Assembly (NCBI GenBank): GCA_901472405.1
Contig: LR590463.1
Location: 1,178,001-1,242,000, forward strand
Direction of reading: 5' to 3'
DNA: 64,000 bases
From: Serratia rubidaea
Lineage (GTDB): Bacteria > Pseudomonadota > Gammaproteobacteria > Enterobacterales > Enterobacteriaceae
Each line of letters opens with the position of its first letter. The stretch's first letter is position 1. The notes under the pieces were generated by a model. It was not told the DNA's origin and ran no database searches. It was given only the letters and a program-made list of their open reading frames with translations. Below, in pieces: positions 1-8,624 of the stretch. The position numbers and the translations under genes are program-made.

Positions 1-926
1 GCGGCCTGACGACCGGTCTCTTCGCTGGCGGAGGAGACGTAGGTGAACGACGGCGAGGTGAGGTTGACGTGCAGCATATCCTCAAAGCCAATCAGCGCCA
101 CCTGCTGCGTCAGAAATACATCCTTGCCGATGGTGCGCCCCACCTGATGAATGCCGTTAATGCAGCCAAGCATGGCGTCCGGCGAGTGGCAGAGCAGGGC
201 GGTGATGGTGTTGTTTTGCTCGAGCAAATGGCGGGTTGCCTGGCTGGCGGCGCGGGTATCGTCGCTGCAGGCGGGGGCGGACTCCTCTTTGTAGCTCATG
301 CCGTGCTGGACGAGCGCGCTGCGCAACCCCAGCAGCCGCTGCTGGCGAATCAGCGACTCCTGTCGGCCGCCGATATAGCCGATGCTGCGGTGCCCGCGTT
401 CGATCAGATAGCGGGCGGCCAGCCCCGCCGCCTGGCGGTTGTCGCGCATCACCAGGTTGCCGTTTTCCTCCAGCAGCGATTGCGAGACCGCCACCAGCGG
501 CAGCGGACATTGGCGGATAAGCGCGGGCAGATGCGGGCTGGCGGCGTCCGACGCCAGATAAATCACGCCGGCCACCCCCTGCTGTTTGAAGGAGAGCAGG
601 CAACGCTCAAGGTGTTCCCCTTCGTCCTGCGGCTGGCCGAGAAACACCATATAACCCTGTTTTTCCAGCTCCTGCACGATGCTGGCCATCACCTTGATGG
701 AGAAACTGTCGCTGAAATCCCGCAGAATAAGGCCGATCAGGTTAGAGGTGCTGGCGCGTAAATTGGCAGCCGCCACGTTGTGCACGTAGCCCAGCTGGCG
801 GATGGCGGCCTGTACGTTGGCGATGGTGGCGTCGGAGATTTTGCCCTTCTGGCGCAGCACCAGCGACACCGTCGAGACGGAGACCCCCGCCAGCTTTGCC
901 ACGTCGATAATGCTGACTTTTTTCAC
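1..926 (-). CDS. LacI-family transcriptional repressor, MalI-like (3' end outside window)
   Basis: DNA-binding repressor of the LacI/GalR family. The N-terminus (KKVSIIDVAKLAGVSVSTVS) is a typical LacI helix-turn-helix, followed by a hinge helix and a periplasmic-binding-protein-like sugar-sensing domain. The closest match from memory is E. coli MalI. The start is a GTG at 926 with GGGAG about 8 nt upstream; no in-frame ATG lies near. The gene runs off the left edge, so only about 308 residues are visible. It lies 90 bp downstream of a PTS permease on the same strand, unlike the divergent malI/malX of E. coli. It probably represses that permease through the twin palindromes at 2574-2598 (inference). 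Confidence 0.85.
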   Translation of the reverse strand, partial: MKKVSIIDVAKLAGVSVSTVSLVLRQKGKISDATIANVQAAIRQLGYVHNVAAANLRASTSNLIGLILRDFSDSFSIKVMASIVQELEKQGYMVFLGQPQDEGEHLERCLLSFKQQGVAGVIYLASDAASPHLPALIRQCPLPLVAVSQSLLEENGNLVMRDNRQAAGLAARYLIERGHRSIGYIGGRQESLIRQQRLLGLRSALVQHGMSYKEESAPACSDDTRAASQATRHLLEQNNTITALLCHSPDAMLGCINGIHQVGRTIGKDVFLTQQVALIGFEDMLHVNLTSPSFTYVSSASEETGRQA

Positions 927-968
927 ACCGGCTCCCAGAAAAATCCGCTGCAATCAGCGGGATAACAC

Positions 969-996
969 AACGTCTCCGGCCGCTGCCGGAGACGTT
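969..996 (-). terminator. Perfect hairpin between PTS gene and repressor gene
   Basis: A 28-bp inverted repeat whose left arm is AACGTCTCCGGC sits between the permease stop and the repressor start. No T-tract follows on the minus strand, so it is more likely an attenuator or mRNA-stabilising stem than a full terminator. Confidence 0.5.
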
Positions 997-1016
997 CACA
1001 GCCTACCATTTTTTGC

Positions 1017-2515
1017 TTATTTGCCCATCATCGTTGACATGGTTTGTGCAATAAATTGCGCCCTGGCGCCAAAAATAACCTGAATGCCGGCGTCGCCGAC
1101 AAACACCACGCCGCGTGCGCCGAGGCCGTTGAGGCCGTCTTTATCCACCGATTTGCTGTCTACCACCTCAAGGCGCAGGCGGGTAATGCAGGAACCGACG
1201 GAGTCGATATTCTGTGCGCCACCCAGCAGACTGATGATTTCCGTTGCCAGCTCGGTGTCGCTTTTGTCATCCGCATTGGCGGTTACGTTGGTGCGTCCGG
1301 CGTTTTCACGTCGAAACGGCGGATGACAAAGCGGAAGGTGAAGTAGTAGATCAGCGCCATCGGAATACCGACGATCACGGCGCTGATAAAGTTGGTCTGG
1401 TAGCCGTTGAACGAGGGCAGGATGCCGAATGACAGGTAGTCGATAAAGCCCGCCGAGAACGATTTGGCGATATGCGCATGCAGCAGATACATGGTCATAT
1501 ACGCCAGGCCGGCCATGATGGCGTTAAAGACGTACAGAATCGGCGCCACAAAGATAAAGGTGAACTCCACCGGCTCGGTGATGCCGGTTAAAAAGCAGGT
1601 CAGCGCGGCGGAAAACAGAATGCCGGCGGCGATTTTCTTATTGGCCGTCTGGGCTTCGTGATACATCGCCAGGCAGGCGGCCGGCAGGGCAAACAGCATC
1701 AGCGGGAATTCGCCCTGCATAAACTTACCGGCGTCCTGGTAGCTGTCACTGCTGAAAGACTTCACGCCTTCCTCCAGCATCTTGAACCAGATGGTCTGAT
1801 CGCCGTGGATTACCTGGCCGGCGGCGGTGGTGTAGTCGCCGAACGAATACCAGAAGGAGGGATACCAGATATGGTGCAGGCCGAGCGGGATCAGCGCCCG
1901 CTCCACCAGCCCGAAGATAAAGGTGGAGGCCGCCTGATTATCGCCGTTGACCACCACCGAGAGCGCATCGATACCGGACTGAATGTGTTGCCAGACGTAG
2001 GGCAGCAGCAGACCCATGATAAACGACAGCAAGGCGGTGGCGATGGCCACAAAGCGTTTGCCGGAGAAGAAGCCGAGGAACTCCGGCAGCTGCATGGCGT
2101 GGAAACGGTTGTAGCACCAGGCAGCGAGAATGCCGCAGATCAGGCCGCCGAACACGCCCATCTGCAGGGTGGGGATGCCGACCACCAGCGCATATTTTCC
2201 GCCCTGTGCGGCCATCTCCGGCGTGATGCCGAGCAGCGTGCCGATGGTGATATTGGTGACAAACACCGATACGGCGGCGGACAGTGCGGCAATCCCGGAT
2301 TCGGAGGCCAGCCCGACCGCCGAGCCGATGGCGAACAGCATCGGCAGGTTATCGAAAATCACTCCGCCGGCGTTCATCATCAGCGGCAGATGGAATTTGT
2401 CGCCGAATGCCAGCAACAGGCCGGCGGCCGGCAGCAGTGAAATCGGCAGCATCAGCGCGCGGCCAATCATAGACAGTTTGGATAACGATTTAACAAACCC
2501 TGAGAACAGACCCAT
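1017..2515 (-). CDS. PTS glucose/maltose-type permease EIICB, frameshifted
   Basis: Membrane sugar permease of the phosphotransferase system that imports and phosphorylates a hexose or glucoside. Residues 1-405 form the EIIC domain, with the LHHIWYPSFW and GITEPVEF motifs of the glucose family. The last 90 residues, read in another frame, are an EIIB domain with the phosphorylatable cysteine in SCITRLRLEV (Cys443 after repair). The frame breaks at 1296-1298, where one C is missing on the plus strand (CCGGGACGC expected on the coding strand, CCGGACGC seen). Repair gives 499 aa. No EIIA domain is present, so phosphate would come from Crr. The substrate is not clear; MalX-like or PtsG-like are both possible. 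It is followed by the MalI-like repressor. Confidence 0.8.
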
Positions 2516-2573
2516 GCTGTTTTCCCCCGATGTGAGACCCTGGATGCGCCTGAAACGGCGTTGTTATTGTAAG

Positions 2574-2598
2574 TAGAACGTTCTAGTAGAACGTTCTA
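2574..2598. promoter_or_regulatory. Twin palindromic operator for a LacI-family repressor
   Basis: Two copies of the perfect palindrome TAGAACGTTCTA (2574-2585 and 2587-2598) lie 13 bp apart, about 60-80 bp upstream of the PTS permease start. Even palindromes with a central CG are typical LacI/GalR operators. The neighbouring MalI-like protein is the obvious binder, by inference. Confidence 0.65.
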
Positions 2599-2717
2599 CT
2601 CATCGTCTGGCAACTCAGCGGGGCGTGCAACATAATTTTCACATTCATCCAGAGGAAAAAGTGATTTTTTGACGACGATCGAGAAATTAGCGGCGAAAAG
2701 GGAGGGGAACAAGGGGG

Positions 2718-2748
2718 AAAGCCGGGCTGCACGTGTGCAACCCGGCTG
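2718..2748 (-). terminator. Terminator-like hairpin after ybcJ
   Basis: The inverted repeat GCCGGGTTGCAC/GTGCAGCCCGGC on the minus strand, followed by TTTCCCCC, lies just past the ybcJ stop and probably ends the folD-ybcJ transcript. Confidence 0.6.
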
Positions 2749-2759
2749 TGCCGCGGCGT

Positions 2760-2972
2760 TTAAGCCTGAACGGTGACCGTCCGGCCGGCAAAGCTGACTT
2801 TTTGTCCGGCGACGATTTTGCAGCGTTTGCGGGTTTCCACCTGGCCGTCAACCTTGACCAGGCCGTCGGCGATCACTTCTTTCGCCGCGCCGCCGCTTTC
2901 ACTCCAGCCCTGAAACTTCAGCAGATCGCAGAGTTCGACGTGCGGGTGGTTATCCAGATTAAAAATTTCCAT
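2760..2972 (-). CDS. ybcJ: YbcJ, S4-like RNA-binding protein
   Basis: Small 70-aa RNA-binding protein consisting of one S4-like domain, with the core LLKFQGWSESGGAAKEVIADG and the loop VDGQVETRKRCKI. The length and sequence match enterobacterial YbcJ. Its start is 10 bp past the folD stop, so the two probably form one operon, as in E. coli. A hairpin terminator follows. The cellular role is not established; affinity for structured RNA is inferred from the fold. Confidence 0.93.
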   Translation of the reverse strand: MEIFNLDNHPHVELCDLLKFQGWSESGGAAKEVIADGLVKVDGQVETRKRCKIVAGQKVSFAGRTVTVQA

Positions 2973-2982
2973 ACTGCCTTAC

Positions 2983-3849
2983 TTATTTAGGTTGAACGTC
3001 ATGATATTCCTCGCAGGCCTGCAAGGTGTTTTGGATCAGCGTGGCGACGGTCATCGGGCCGACGCCGCCGGGAACCGGCGTGATATAGGCGGCGCGTTCG
3101 CTTGCGGCGTCAAACTCGACGTCGCCGACCACTTTGCCGCTTTCCAGACGGTTGATACCGACGTCAATCACGATCGCGCCCGGTTTGATCCAGTCGCCCG
3201 GGATAAAGCCCGGTTTGCCGACGGCCACCACCAGCAGATCGGCATTCTCCACGTGATGGCGCAGGTTTTTGGTAAAACGGTGCGTCACAGTGGTGGTGCA
3301 GCCGGCCAGCAGCAGCTCCATGCTCATCGGGCGGCCGACGATGTTGGACGCGCCGACCACCACGGCATTCAGGCCGTAGGTATCGATATTATAGCGCTCC
3401 AGCAGGGTGACGATGCCGCGCGGGGTGCACGGGCGCAGTTTAGGCGCGCGCTGGCACAGGCGGCCGACGTTGTACGGGTGGAAGCCGTCGACGTCTTTGT
3501 CCGGGTGGATGCGTTCCAGCACCTTGACGTTATCGATGCCGGCAGGCAGCGGCAGCTGCACCAGAATACCGTCGATTTCCGCGTCGGCGTTCAGCTGGTC
3601 GATCAGCTTGAGCAGCTCTGCTTCGCTGGTGGAGGCCGGCAGATCGTAAGAGCGGGAAACAAAGCCGACTTCTTCACAGGCGCGGCGTTTGCTGGCGACA
3701 TAAATCTGTGAGGCCGGGTTTTCACCCACCAGCACAACGGCCAGACCCGGCGCGCGTTTTCCTGCGGCCAGACGTTGTTTAACTTGCTCAGCCACTTCGC
3801 TTCTAACCTGCTGCGCAATCGTTTTACCATCAATAATCTTTGCTGCCAT
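2983..3849 (-). CDS. folD: FolD, methylenetetrahydrofolate dehydrogenase/cyclohydrolase
   Basis: Bifunctional cytosolic enzyme interconverting 5,10-methylene-THF, 5,10-methenyl-THF and 10-formyl-THF, with NADP as cofactor. The protein is 288 aa, the usual length. The catalytic Tyr50/Lys54 pair lies in YVASK, the Rossmann motif in [13 protein letters not shown], and the C-terminal signature in [14 protein letters not shown]. ybcJ follows 10 bp later. It is transcribed divergently from argU, about 320 bp away, the same neighbourhood as in E. coli. Confidence 0.97.
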   Translation of the reverse strand: MAAKIIDGKTIAQQVRSEVAEQVKQRLAAGKRAPGLAVVLVGENPASQIYVASKRRACEEVGFVSRSYDLPASTSEAELLKLIDQLNADAEIDGILVQLPLPAGIDNVKVLERIHPDKDVDGFHPYNVGRLCQRAPKLRPCTPRGIVTLLERYNIDTYGLNAVVVGASNIVGRPMSMELLLAGCTTTVTHRFTKNLRHHVENADLLVVAVGKPGFIPGDWIKPGAIVIDVGINRLESGKVVGDVEFDAASERAAYITPVPGGVGPMTVATLIQNTLQACEEYHDVQPK

Positions 3850-4105
3850 CGGTGTGGAAATCCATCATTTAAAGAAAAAGCGGGGGATGGCGCTATTTTG
3901 TCAGAAGCTGAGCGCGCTGTCAGGCGCTGAATCGTGTTAATGTCGCGATTGCGGTGAAGTCGATGGGGCGCGAAGCCGTGCAATACGCGTGTTTTCACAT
4001 CAGTAAAACACCTGATTAGCGCTAAGAGATCATGATGTTAGCGTACGGCGGTGGCGGAAAAAGCAGCATAAAACGCCCTGCCGACGACAACACAATGAAA
4101 AGGCA
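3850..4105. other. folD-argU intergenic region
   Basis: Divergent intergenic stretch holding the folD leader. No ORF with a ribosome binding site was seen. The argU promoter starts at 4106. Confidence 0.5.
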
Positions 4106-4133
4106 TTGACTCACTCTCTTCGGGCCGTATAAT
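4106..4133 (+). promoter_or_regulatory. Sigma-70 promoter of argU
   Basis: TTGACT (4106-4111) and TATAAT (4128-4133) are separated by 16 bp, followed by a C-rich stretch and the tRNA 36 bp downstream. The boxes nearly match the sigma-70 consensus. Confidence 0.8.
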
Positions 4134-4169
4134 CCAAGCCGCAACCCCGGGTTGCCGCATCTCTTCAAT

Positions 4170-4246
4170 GCGCCCTTAGCTCAGCTGGATAGAGCAACGG
4201 CCTTCTAAGCCGTAGGTCGTAGGTTCGAGTCCTACAGGGCGTGCCA
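4170..4246 (+). tRNA. argU: tRNA-Arg (UCU)
   Basis: A 77-nt cloverleaf with an encoded CCA end. The anticodon loop CTTCTAA gives UCU, reading the rare codons AGA and AGG. Acceptor arms are GCGCCCT and AGGGCGT, which makes the first pair G1-U72 rather than the G-C I recall for E. coli. The T arm is TAGGTTCGAGTCCTA. It lies beside folD as in E. coli, where argU is the attachment site of prophage DLP12. An AT-rich accessory stretch begins right after it here. Confidence 0.97.
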
Positions 4247-4532
4247 TTTCGAGTCTGAACTTTTCCCCGAGCAGCAGTTTTATCTTCTCCAGGTTCCGTT
4301 GGTTGACGCCTGATTCATTTGGCCATGCTCATATCGAGAACGTCATTATTTCCGACAGGGGAAACGGACTTCCGTATTAGCCACTATTTTCCGTCCGCAT
4401 CCTGGAAATGTGATTTTACTCCGCCAACGCGGCTATAGGGCTAGCCGCCAATCTTATTATTATGTCAAAATAGAACCGCTGCACAGCGGTAGAACTTATG
4501 GAATAGTATTAATAATATTAAGGTAGATAGTA

Positions 4533-4770
4533 ATGAAGAGTATTTTTTTATTTGATGCGATGCTTACGCCAAAAAATCATCACTGTAGTTTATTGGTTAA
4601 CCTTGTTGGGGGTGATCATTAGCGGCATTGGTATGATGACGTACAGCGGAGTGTTTAGTGGTTTGCTGGCTATCCTGATTGGCGGCGTATTTGTCCGTGT
4701 GGCATTTGAGATGATTATTATTGCTTTTAAAAATAACGAATATCTGCGAAGAATTGCGGAAAAACCGTAA
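4533..4770 (+). CDS. DUF4282-like small membrane protein, frameshifted
   Basis: Small inner-membrane protein resembling DUF4282. The natural start is ATG 4533 (MKSIFLFDAMLTPK), and the family continues as IITVVYWLTLLGVIISGIG with a second membrane segment and a charged tail (FKNNEYLRRIAEKP). The frames join at the run of six A at 4571-4576; removing one A gives a continuous 78-aa protein. Two hydrophobic segments are visible. The function of the family is unknown. A hairpin (4789-4810) follows. Confidence 0.65.
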
Positions 4771-4913
4771 CCTGTTTGCCAGGTAAAGATGCCGGGGGAT
4801 ACCCGGCATTAAATTGAAGTTTTTTATACTATGTCAGATTGTTTTGTATTCTGTGGTGTGGTTCTTACCTTTCAGCGCTCGGGCGGCAAGAATAAATATA
4901 ATCATCCTGATAA

Positions 4914-6097
4914 CTAAGCGGGATATGACAACTGTAAAAGTGCTGACGGCCAGTTGGCAAGCAACCCTACGATAAGCACACATAAAGTTAAAACAAACAC
5001 GTATGCATTGTGATTTTTTGATTTTTTATAATATGAAAGTATTATCATCAAGCTTATCATTGATAACATTGGTCCCCAGTAAAAATTCCGGAAGAACCAC
5101 ACCATGGATATGATGCTTACGCCATATGCGGTTAAGAGTAAGAATAGAGTATATACAGGCAGGTATAATTTGTTTTGATAAAAAAACGGATCGTTTTTTT
5201 TGCGACTGAGGAAAAAGATAGCATTGACAACAAGTGGAATAAATGACTCTGTGGTGTATTTTAGTCGTGTAATAATTGGCAGTTGGTAAAAATGAGCTCC
5301 GATTATTTCTGAGTTGAGGTACGCATAGGCTTTGCTTTTTAGGTTAACGCCGACAAAAACTTTTTGGAGCGTGTCAATGAACGTTTTCTCCACCAGGACT
5401 CGGGCAATATCGAGGTTAATGAAGTAAGAGCTTGTATAAAAAAAGGAGGACGCCCTATCGTGATTGATCTTAGCAGGAATCTTCTTTTGGCGATAAAGTA
5501 GGCGGCAACACCAAAGCACAGGGGGGTTAATGCGCCCCAGTGTATACTTATTCCTAATGCTGCAAATAGTAAGAAAAGAGACTTTCTTCCGTATATTAAG
5601 AAATAAAATGAGAGCATGACGAATGGGAGCGCCATACCTTGTCTTATGGTATTTGTTGCTAAATCCAAGATATACCAGCCATTAAAAAAAGAAAGCATAA
5701 GTAATGACTTGTATGGTTCTCCTTTTAAGTACTTGAATGTGCATATTAAAACGGCGAAAACAAAAAATAGGGATGTGAAAAATATGTAGAATTCATGTGA
5801 TGGATTAATTGATTTTATCGTTTGGGCTATGACGTAAAAACCATAACTCCATGGGAAGTCTTCAAAGTCACCCATTTTGTCAAAGAAATCAAGATACATT
5901 TTTATGTCTGACGTGCCTTCAGCCCTTAGTCCATAAAAAAGCACCATCATTATTGCCACCAAAAAGGCGTTAATCCTGTCAAGTGATATTGAGCGACATG
6001 TCGCCGATAGAAATGAAATCAGCATAAGAATTAAAGATGCAGAAAAGTAAAAGGTTAACTCTATATTTTTTAAAAATAAAGGCATATCCCTATCCAT
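4914..6097 (-). CDS. EpsG-family polysaccharide polymerase-like membrane protein, frameshifted
   Basis: Polytopic membrane protein resembling EpsG/Wzy-type polymerases of exopolysaccharide synthesis. Diagnostic features are an early FYGLRAEGTSD segment, the NTIRQGMALP motif and many hydrophobic helices. The frame breaks at the CCC run at 5453-5455; adding one C joins the two halves into about 394 aa (IGASSFFYTSSYF across the join). The start is uncertain: ATG 6097, or ATG 6085 preceded by AGGGAT. No glycosyltransferase, flippase or export gene lies nearby, so it is an orphan. Low GC and position after argU suggest horizontal acquisition. Confidence 0.65.
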
Positions 6098-6198
6098 AAA
6101 ATGATAACTTAATTTATTTTCATTGATTTTTATAATGTAATGATTGTGAGGATTAACGTTCCTTATCGTAATCTCTTCGTATCTTAACCTCGATTTAG

Positions 6199-6384
6199 AT
6201 GCTATTCCATAAGAAAGTCTTTATTGTATTTAAAAGCATGGATATTAAATGGAGTATTCCGATAGTAAAGGGATTTATCTTGTTTTGTTTGGGTATTATC
6301 CTTTTTTTGCTTTCTTTTAATGGTGTTGGCTATCTTGGTATGGATAGAATTTCTGCATCGGGGAGAGCTATTGATTGTTGTTAA
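6199..6384 (+). CDS. Hypothetical small membrane peptide
   Basis: A 61-codon ORF, or 48 codons from the inner ATG at 6238. It encodes one strongly hydrophobic segment (FILFCLGIILFLLSF) followed by a short polar tail ending in CC. No clear ribosome binding site precedes either start. I do not recognise it. Given the indel problem in this window, it may be a fragment of a longer protein. Confidence 0.3.
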   Translation: MLFHKKVFIVFKSMDIKWSIPIVKGFILFCLGIILFLLSFNGVGYLGMDRISASGRAIDCC

Positions 6385-6411
6385 CTTAATAAGTTAGGGG
6401 AGGTGTTAATA

Positions 6412-6474
6412 TGAAGTGCTCCACTTTTTATCTAATCAAAAGGAATGGATGTCTTTCCATCATCAATCGTTGAG
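6412..6474 (+). other. Possible 20-codon ORF behind a strong ribosome binding site
   Basis: GGGGAGG lies about 8 nt upstream of an ATG near 6412, opening a short ORF (MKCSTFYLIKRNGCLSIINR) that then stops. It could be a tiny peptide or the start of a decayed or frameshifted gene. Nothing is recognised in it. Confidence 0.2.
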
Positions 6475-6608
6475 TTGGCTGGAATACATGATGTTCCGGT
6501 AGTGGTAAGCCGGCATCGTCCCCGCATTTTTACAATACTGAGCTGTCAGGTTAGGCTTCCATTATCACAAATAGGGCCAATATGACGCAGGCAAGATAAT
6601 TAAAACAT

Positions 6609-6898
6609 TTACCCGTCTTTCACCCACTGTGGCACGCTGACTTTCGACAGCAGTTTACCGGATTTTATCTCCATTAGTCGGCAGGTTTTACCGTCCAGCG
6701 TGGCGCCGAGAGAAAATTTCTCGCCTTTGTAAAAACAGCTGTAGTCGTCGCCGGCTGCGGCAAATTTCACCTTTTCTTCCCGTGGCACCAACAAGACCGT
6801 TTCGGTCGGATCGCGATTCCAATAGGGAGGGTATCGAAAGTGGTGCCGCCAAAAGCGGGCATTGCGGCGACGATGCTTAAAAATGTGCGTTTTCTCAT
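6609..6898 (-). CDS. Putative exported small protein, frameshifted
   Basis: Probable exported protein of 96 aa after repair. It starts at ATG 6898 (MRKRTFLSIVAAMPAFGG), with GGAGC upstream and a signal-peptide-like N-terminus. The mature part carries two cysteines in the pattern CFYKGEKFSLGATLDGKTC. The frame breaks at the GGG run at 6825-6827, and one extra base joins the halves. The cysteine/tyrosine spacing recalls DUF1496 proteins, but the match is weak. Function unknown. Confidence 0.45.
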
Positions 6899-7060
6899 GG
6901 TGTTGCTCCTTGCCTGGACCGGAGAATTAGACATGGAAGTGCTCAAGGGGTTCCCTGCGATCAACGTGATAAGCGGTTCGGGCCGGTAAGGACGGGATAA
7001 TCCGAATGATATGGGTTGCTCTTACCTGGTTTTATTTCAACCACCGTTGCATGAAAGGAA

Positions 7061-7237
7061 TCAGAATACATCCTGATCCTCGTCGTACTCTTTGGGTTTG
7101 CTGTTGACGATATATTTAGCGATACAGGTAAGAATCACGCCGTTTGCCAACCAGGCGATGATGGCAAACTTGCCGAGCGTATCAGTAAGCCACAGGATTG
7201 GGCTCATGATGATAAGAAAACCGATGAAAAATCGCAT
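7061..7237 (-). CDS. Hypothetical 58-aa membrane protein
   Basis: A small ORF with two hydrophobic segments (FFIGFLIIMSPILWL and FAIIAWLANGVILTCIA) and a strongly acidic tail (PKEYDEDQDVF). AGGA lies about 10 nt before the ATG. The arrangement of membrane hairpin plus charged tail suggests a genuine membrane peptide. I do not recognise the family. It sits in the AT-rich accessory stretch, upstream of decayed sequence. Confidence 0.5.
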   Translation of the reverse strand: MRFFIGFLIIMSPILWLTDTLGKFAIIAWLANGVILTCIAKYIVNSKPKEYDEDQDVF

Positions 7238-8190
7238 TTATCCGCAGTCCTTTGATCTCAACCAAAAACTCTACACTGCGCCAGAAGGTAGTATCTTCTG
7301 ACGATATAAAGACCACCTTGCCGCCGTTGCGGCAGTGGAGGCGGCGATAATACCCCGAATGACATCGTGATGCATGGAATGGGCGTTGTGTAGGGGGCCA
7401 CCATGTATGGCGCATTTGGGCTACCCCATGATGCGGGCCCGATCGTTTTGTCGCGGTCCTGGAAAGTCGCTATATATTTGGTTACATTCCGCTTTGCCGA
7501 TGTTCAGTGAACGTGAAGGTACGCTCGGCAATAACGCAGCCTTTAGCGCAGGATGGTGTTCAATGTCTCTTTATTACAGTGGGTTGCCCGGTAAGTATGA
7601 GGGGAAAGTCAGCGCGGATATCGCCGCCAGCGGCGTGGCGGGCAAAGAGTGGATGAATCTGCCGGTAAGGCCCGATCTGGTCGAGGCCGAACAACCAGAG
7701 CATCTGCGCGCTTATTTCAAACAGCGCCTGGAACACTACCGTCGCATCTCGCAAGCGCTGCCGCCGCACGTTGTTAATGATTGAGGCTGCGTAAGGCTTG
7801 AAGCGCCAGATCTTTGCTGGCGGAGGCGTACATTTTTTCGTCGCATATGGTAGGCCAGGCGGCCGTTGGCAACTTCGGCCTACATCGTATCTTCTGCTAG
7901 GAAATTCAGCCCTAATCCCACGCATCCGGCTGTCATCAGCGGTCATGTCTACTTTGATATTAAGACCGGCGTCAACGCCGACCACAGCACGTCGCCGGGC
8001 TGCCCGCTGGCATGGCGGGAGCAACAGTATCGTCAGCATATGATGGCTGTTTTCCATCCAGCGTTACATCTGCCTGAGCAAACTTACCAAGGGATGACAA
8101 ATCTATACACTCAAGTTGATAGTGTTAACTCACCCGATGATGTTGTGTGTTATTCCTTTCCTGTAGTGTATTACCCATCCCCATTGAGTT
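7238..8190. other. Decayed coding sequence, no intact gene
   Basis: No convincing intact gene. The plus strand carries an ORF fragment at about 7512-7784 (includes MSLYYSGLPGKYEGKVSADI, ending ALPPHVVND) and another at about 7900-8070 (HPAVISGHVYFDIKTGVNAD). Both read like real protein but lack a start and ribosome binding site, and they lie in different frames. The minus strand has a short open stretch at 7271-7430 interrupted by a stop. These look like gene remnants; I cannot name the family. Confidence 0.4.
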
Positions 8191-8219
8191 TATCCCGCCT
8201 TGTGCGGGATTTTTTTTAT
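8191..8219 (+). terminator. Rho-independent terminator
   Basis: The stem ATCCCGCC/TGCGGGAT with a short loop is followed by eight T. No intact plus-strand gene precedes it, so it may be the surviving end of the decayed gene upstream. Confidence 0.8.
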
Positions 8220-8624
8220 TTGCGCCCCTGAAGCAGGGGGACTGCATGTAAAGTCGCCTGACGACGGTGTCCGGGCCGGGCGCTTTACCGGGAGGAGCGA
8301 GAACGGCGCATTATTCTCCCTGCGCTAAAATAGTGATAAGGACATTTCGCAAATAGTGAGGCGAAATTATCTTGCACTATTATTGTGGTCTTATGTTTGT
8401 TCCGCAATACAGTAGGTTGCGCTATGCTATTAACCCAAGAGGCGCTTCTGCGGGAAACAGGCCTATGCGCAGACAGATATAGGAAGATTCTGTTAAATAA
8501 AGGTTAATACCTTTTTATCTTTGAACCGTCTGGTTTTTCCCGTCGCAATCTGGTTTATATATTCTCCTTATTTTGCTGGGGCATGGAATGATATGCATAC
8601 AACTGTTCTGGTTATGATGTTTGC
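8220..8624. other. Intergenic region before the diguanylate cyclase
   Basis: About 400 bp without a recognisable gene. It presumably contains the promoter and leader of the downstream cyclase. No repeats or clear motifs were found. Confidence 0.4.
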
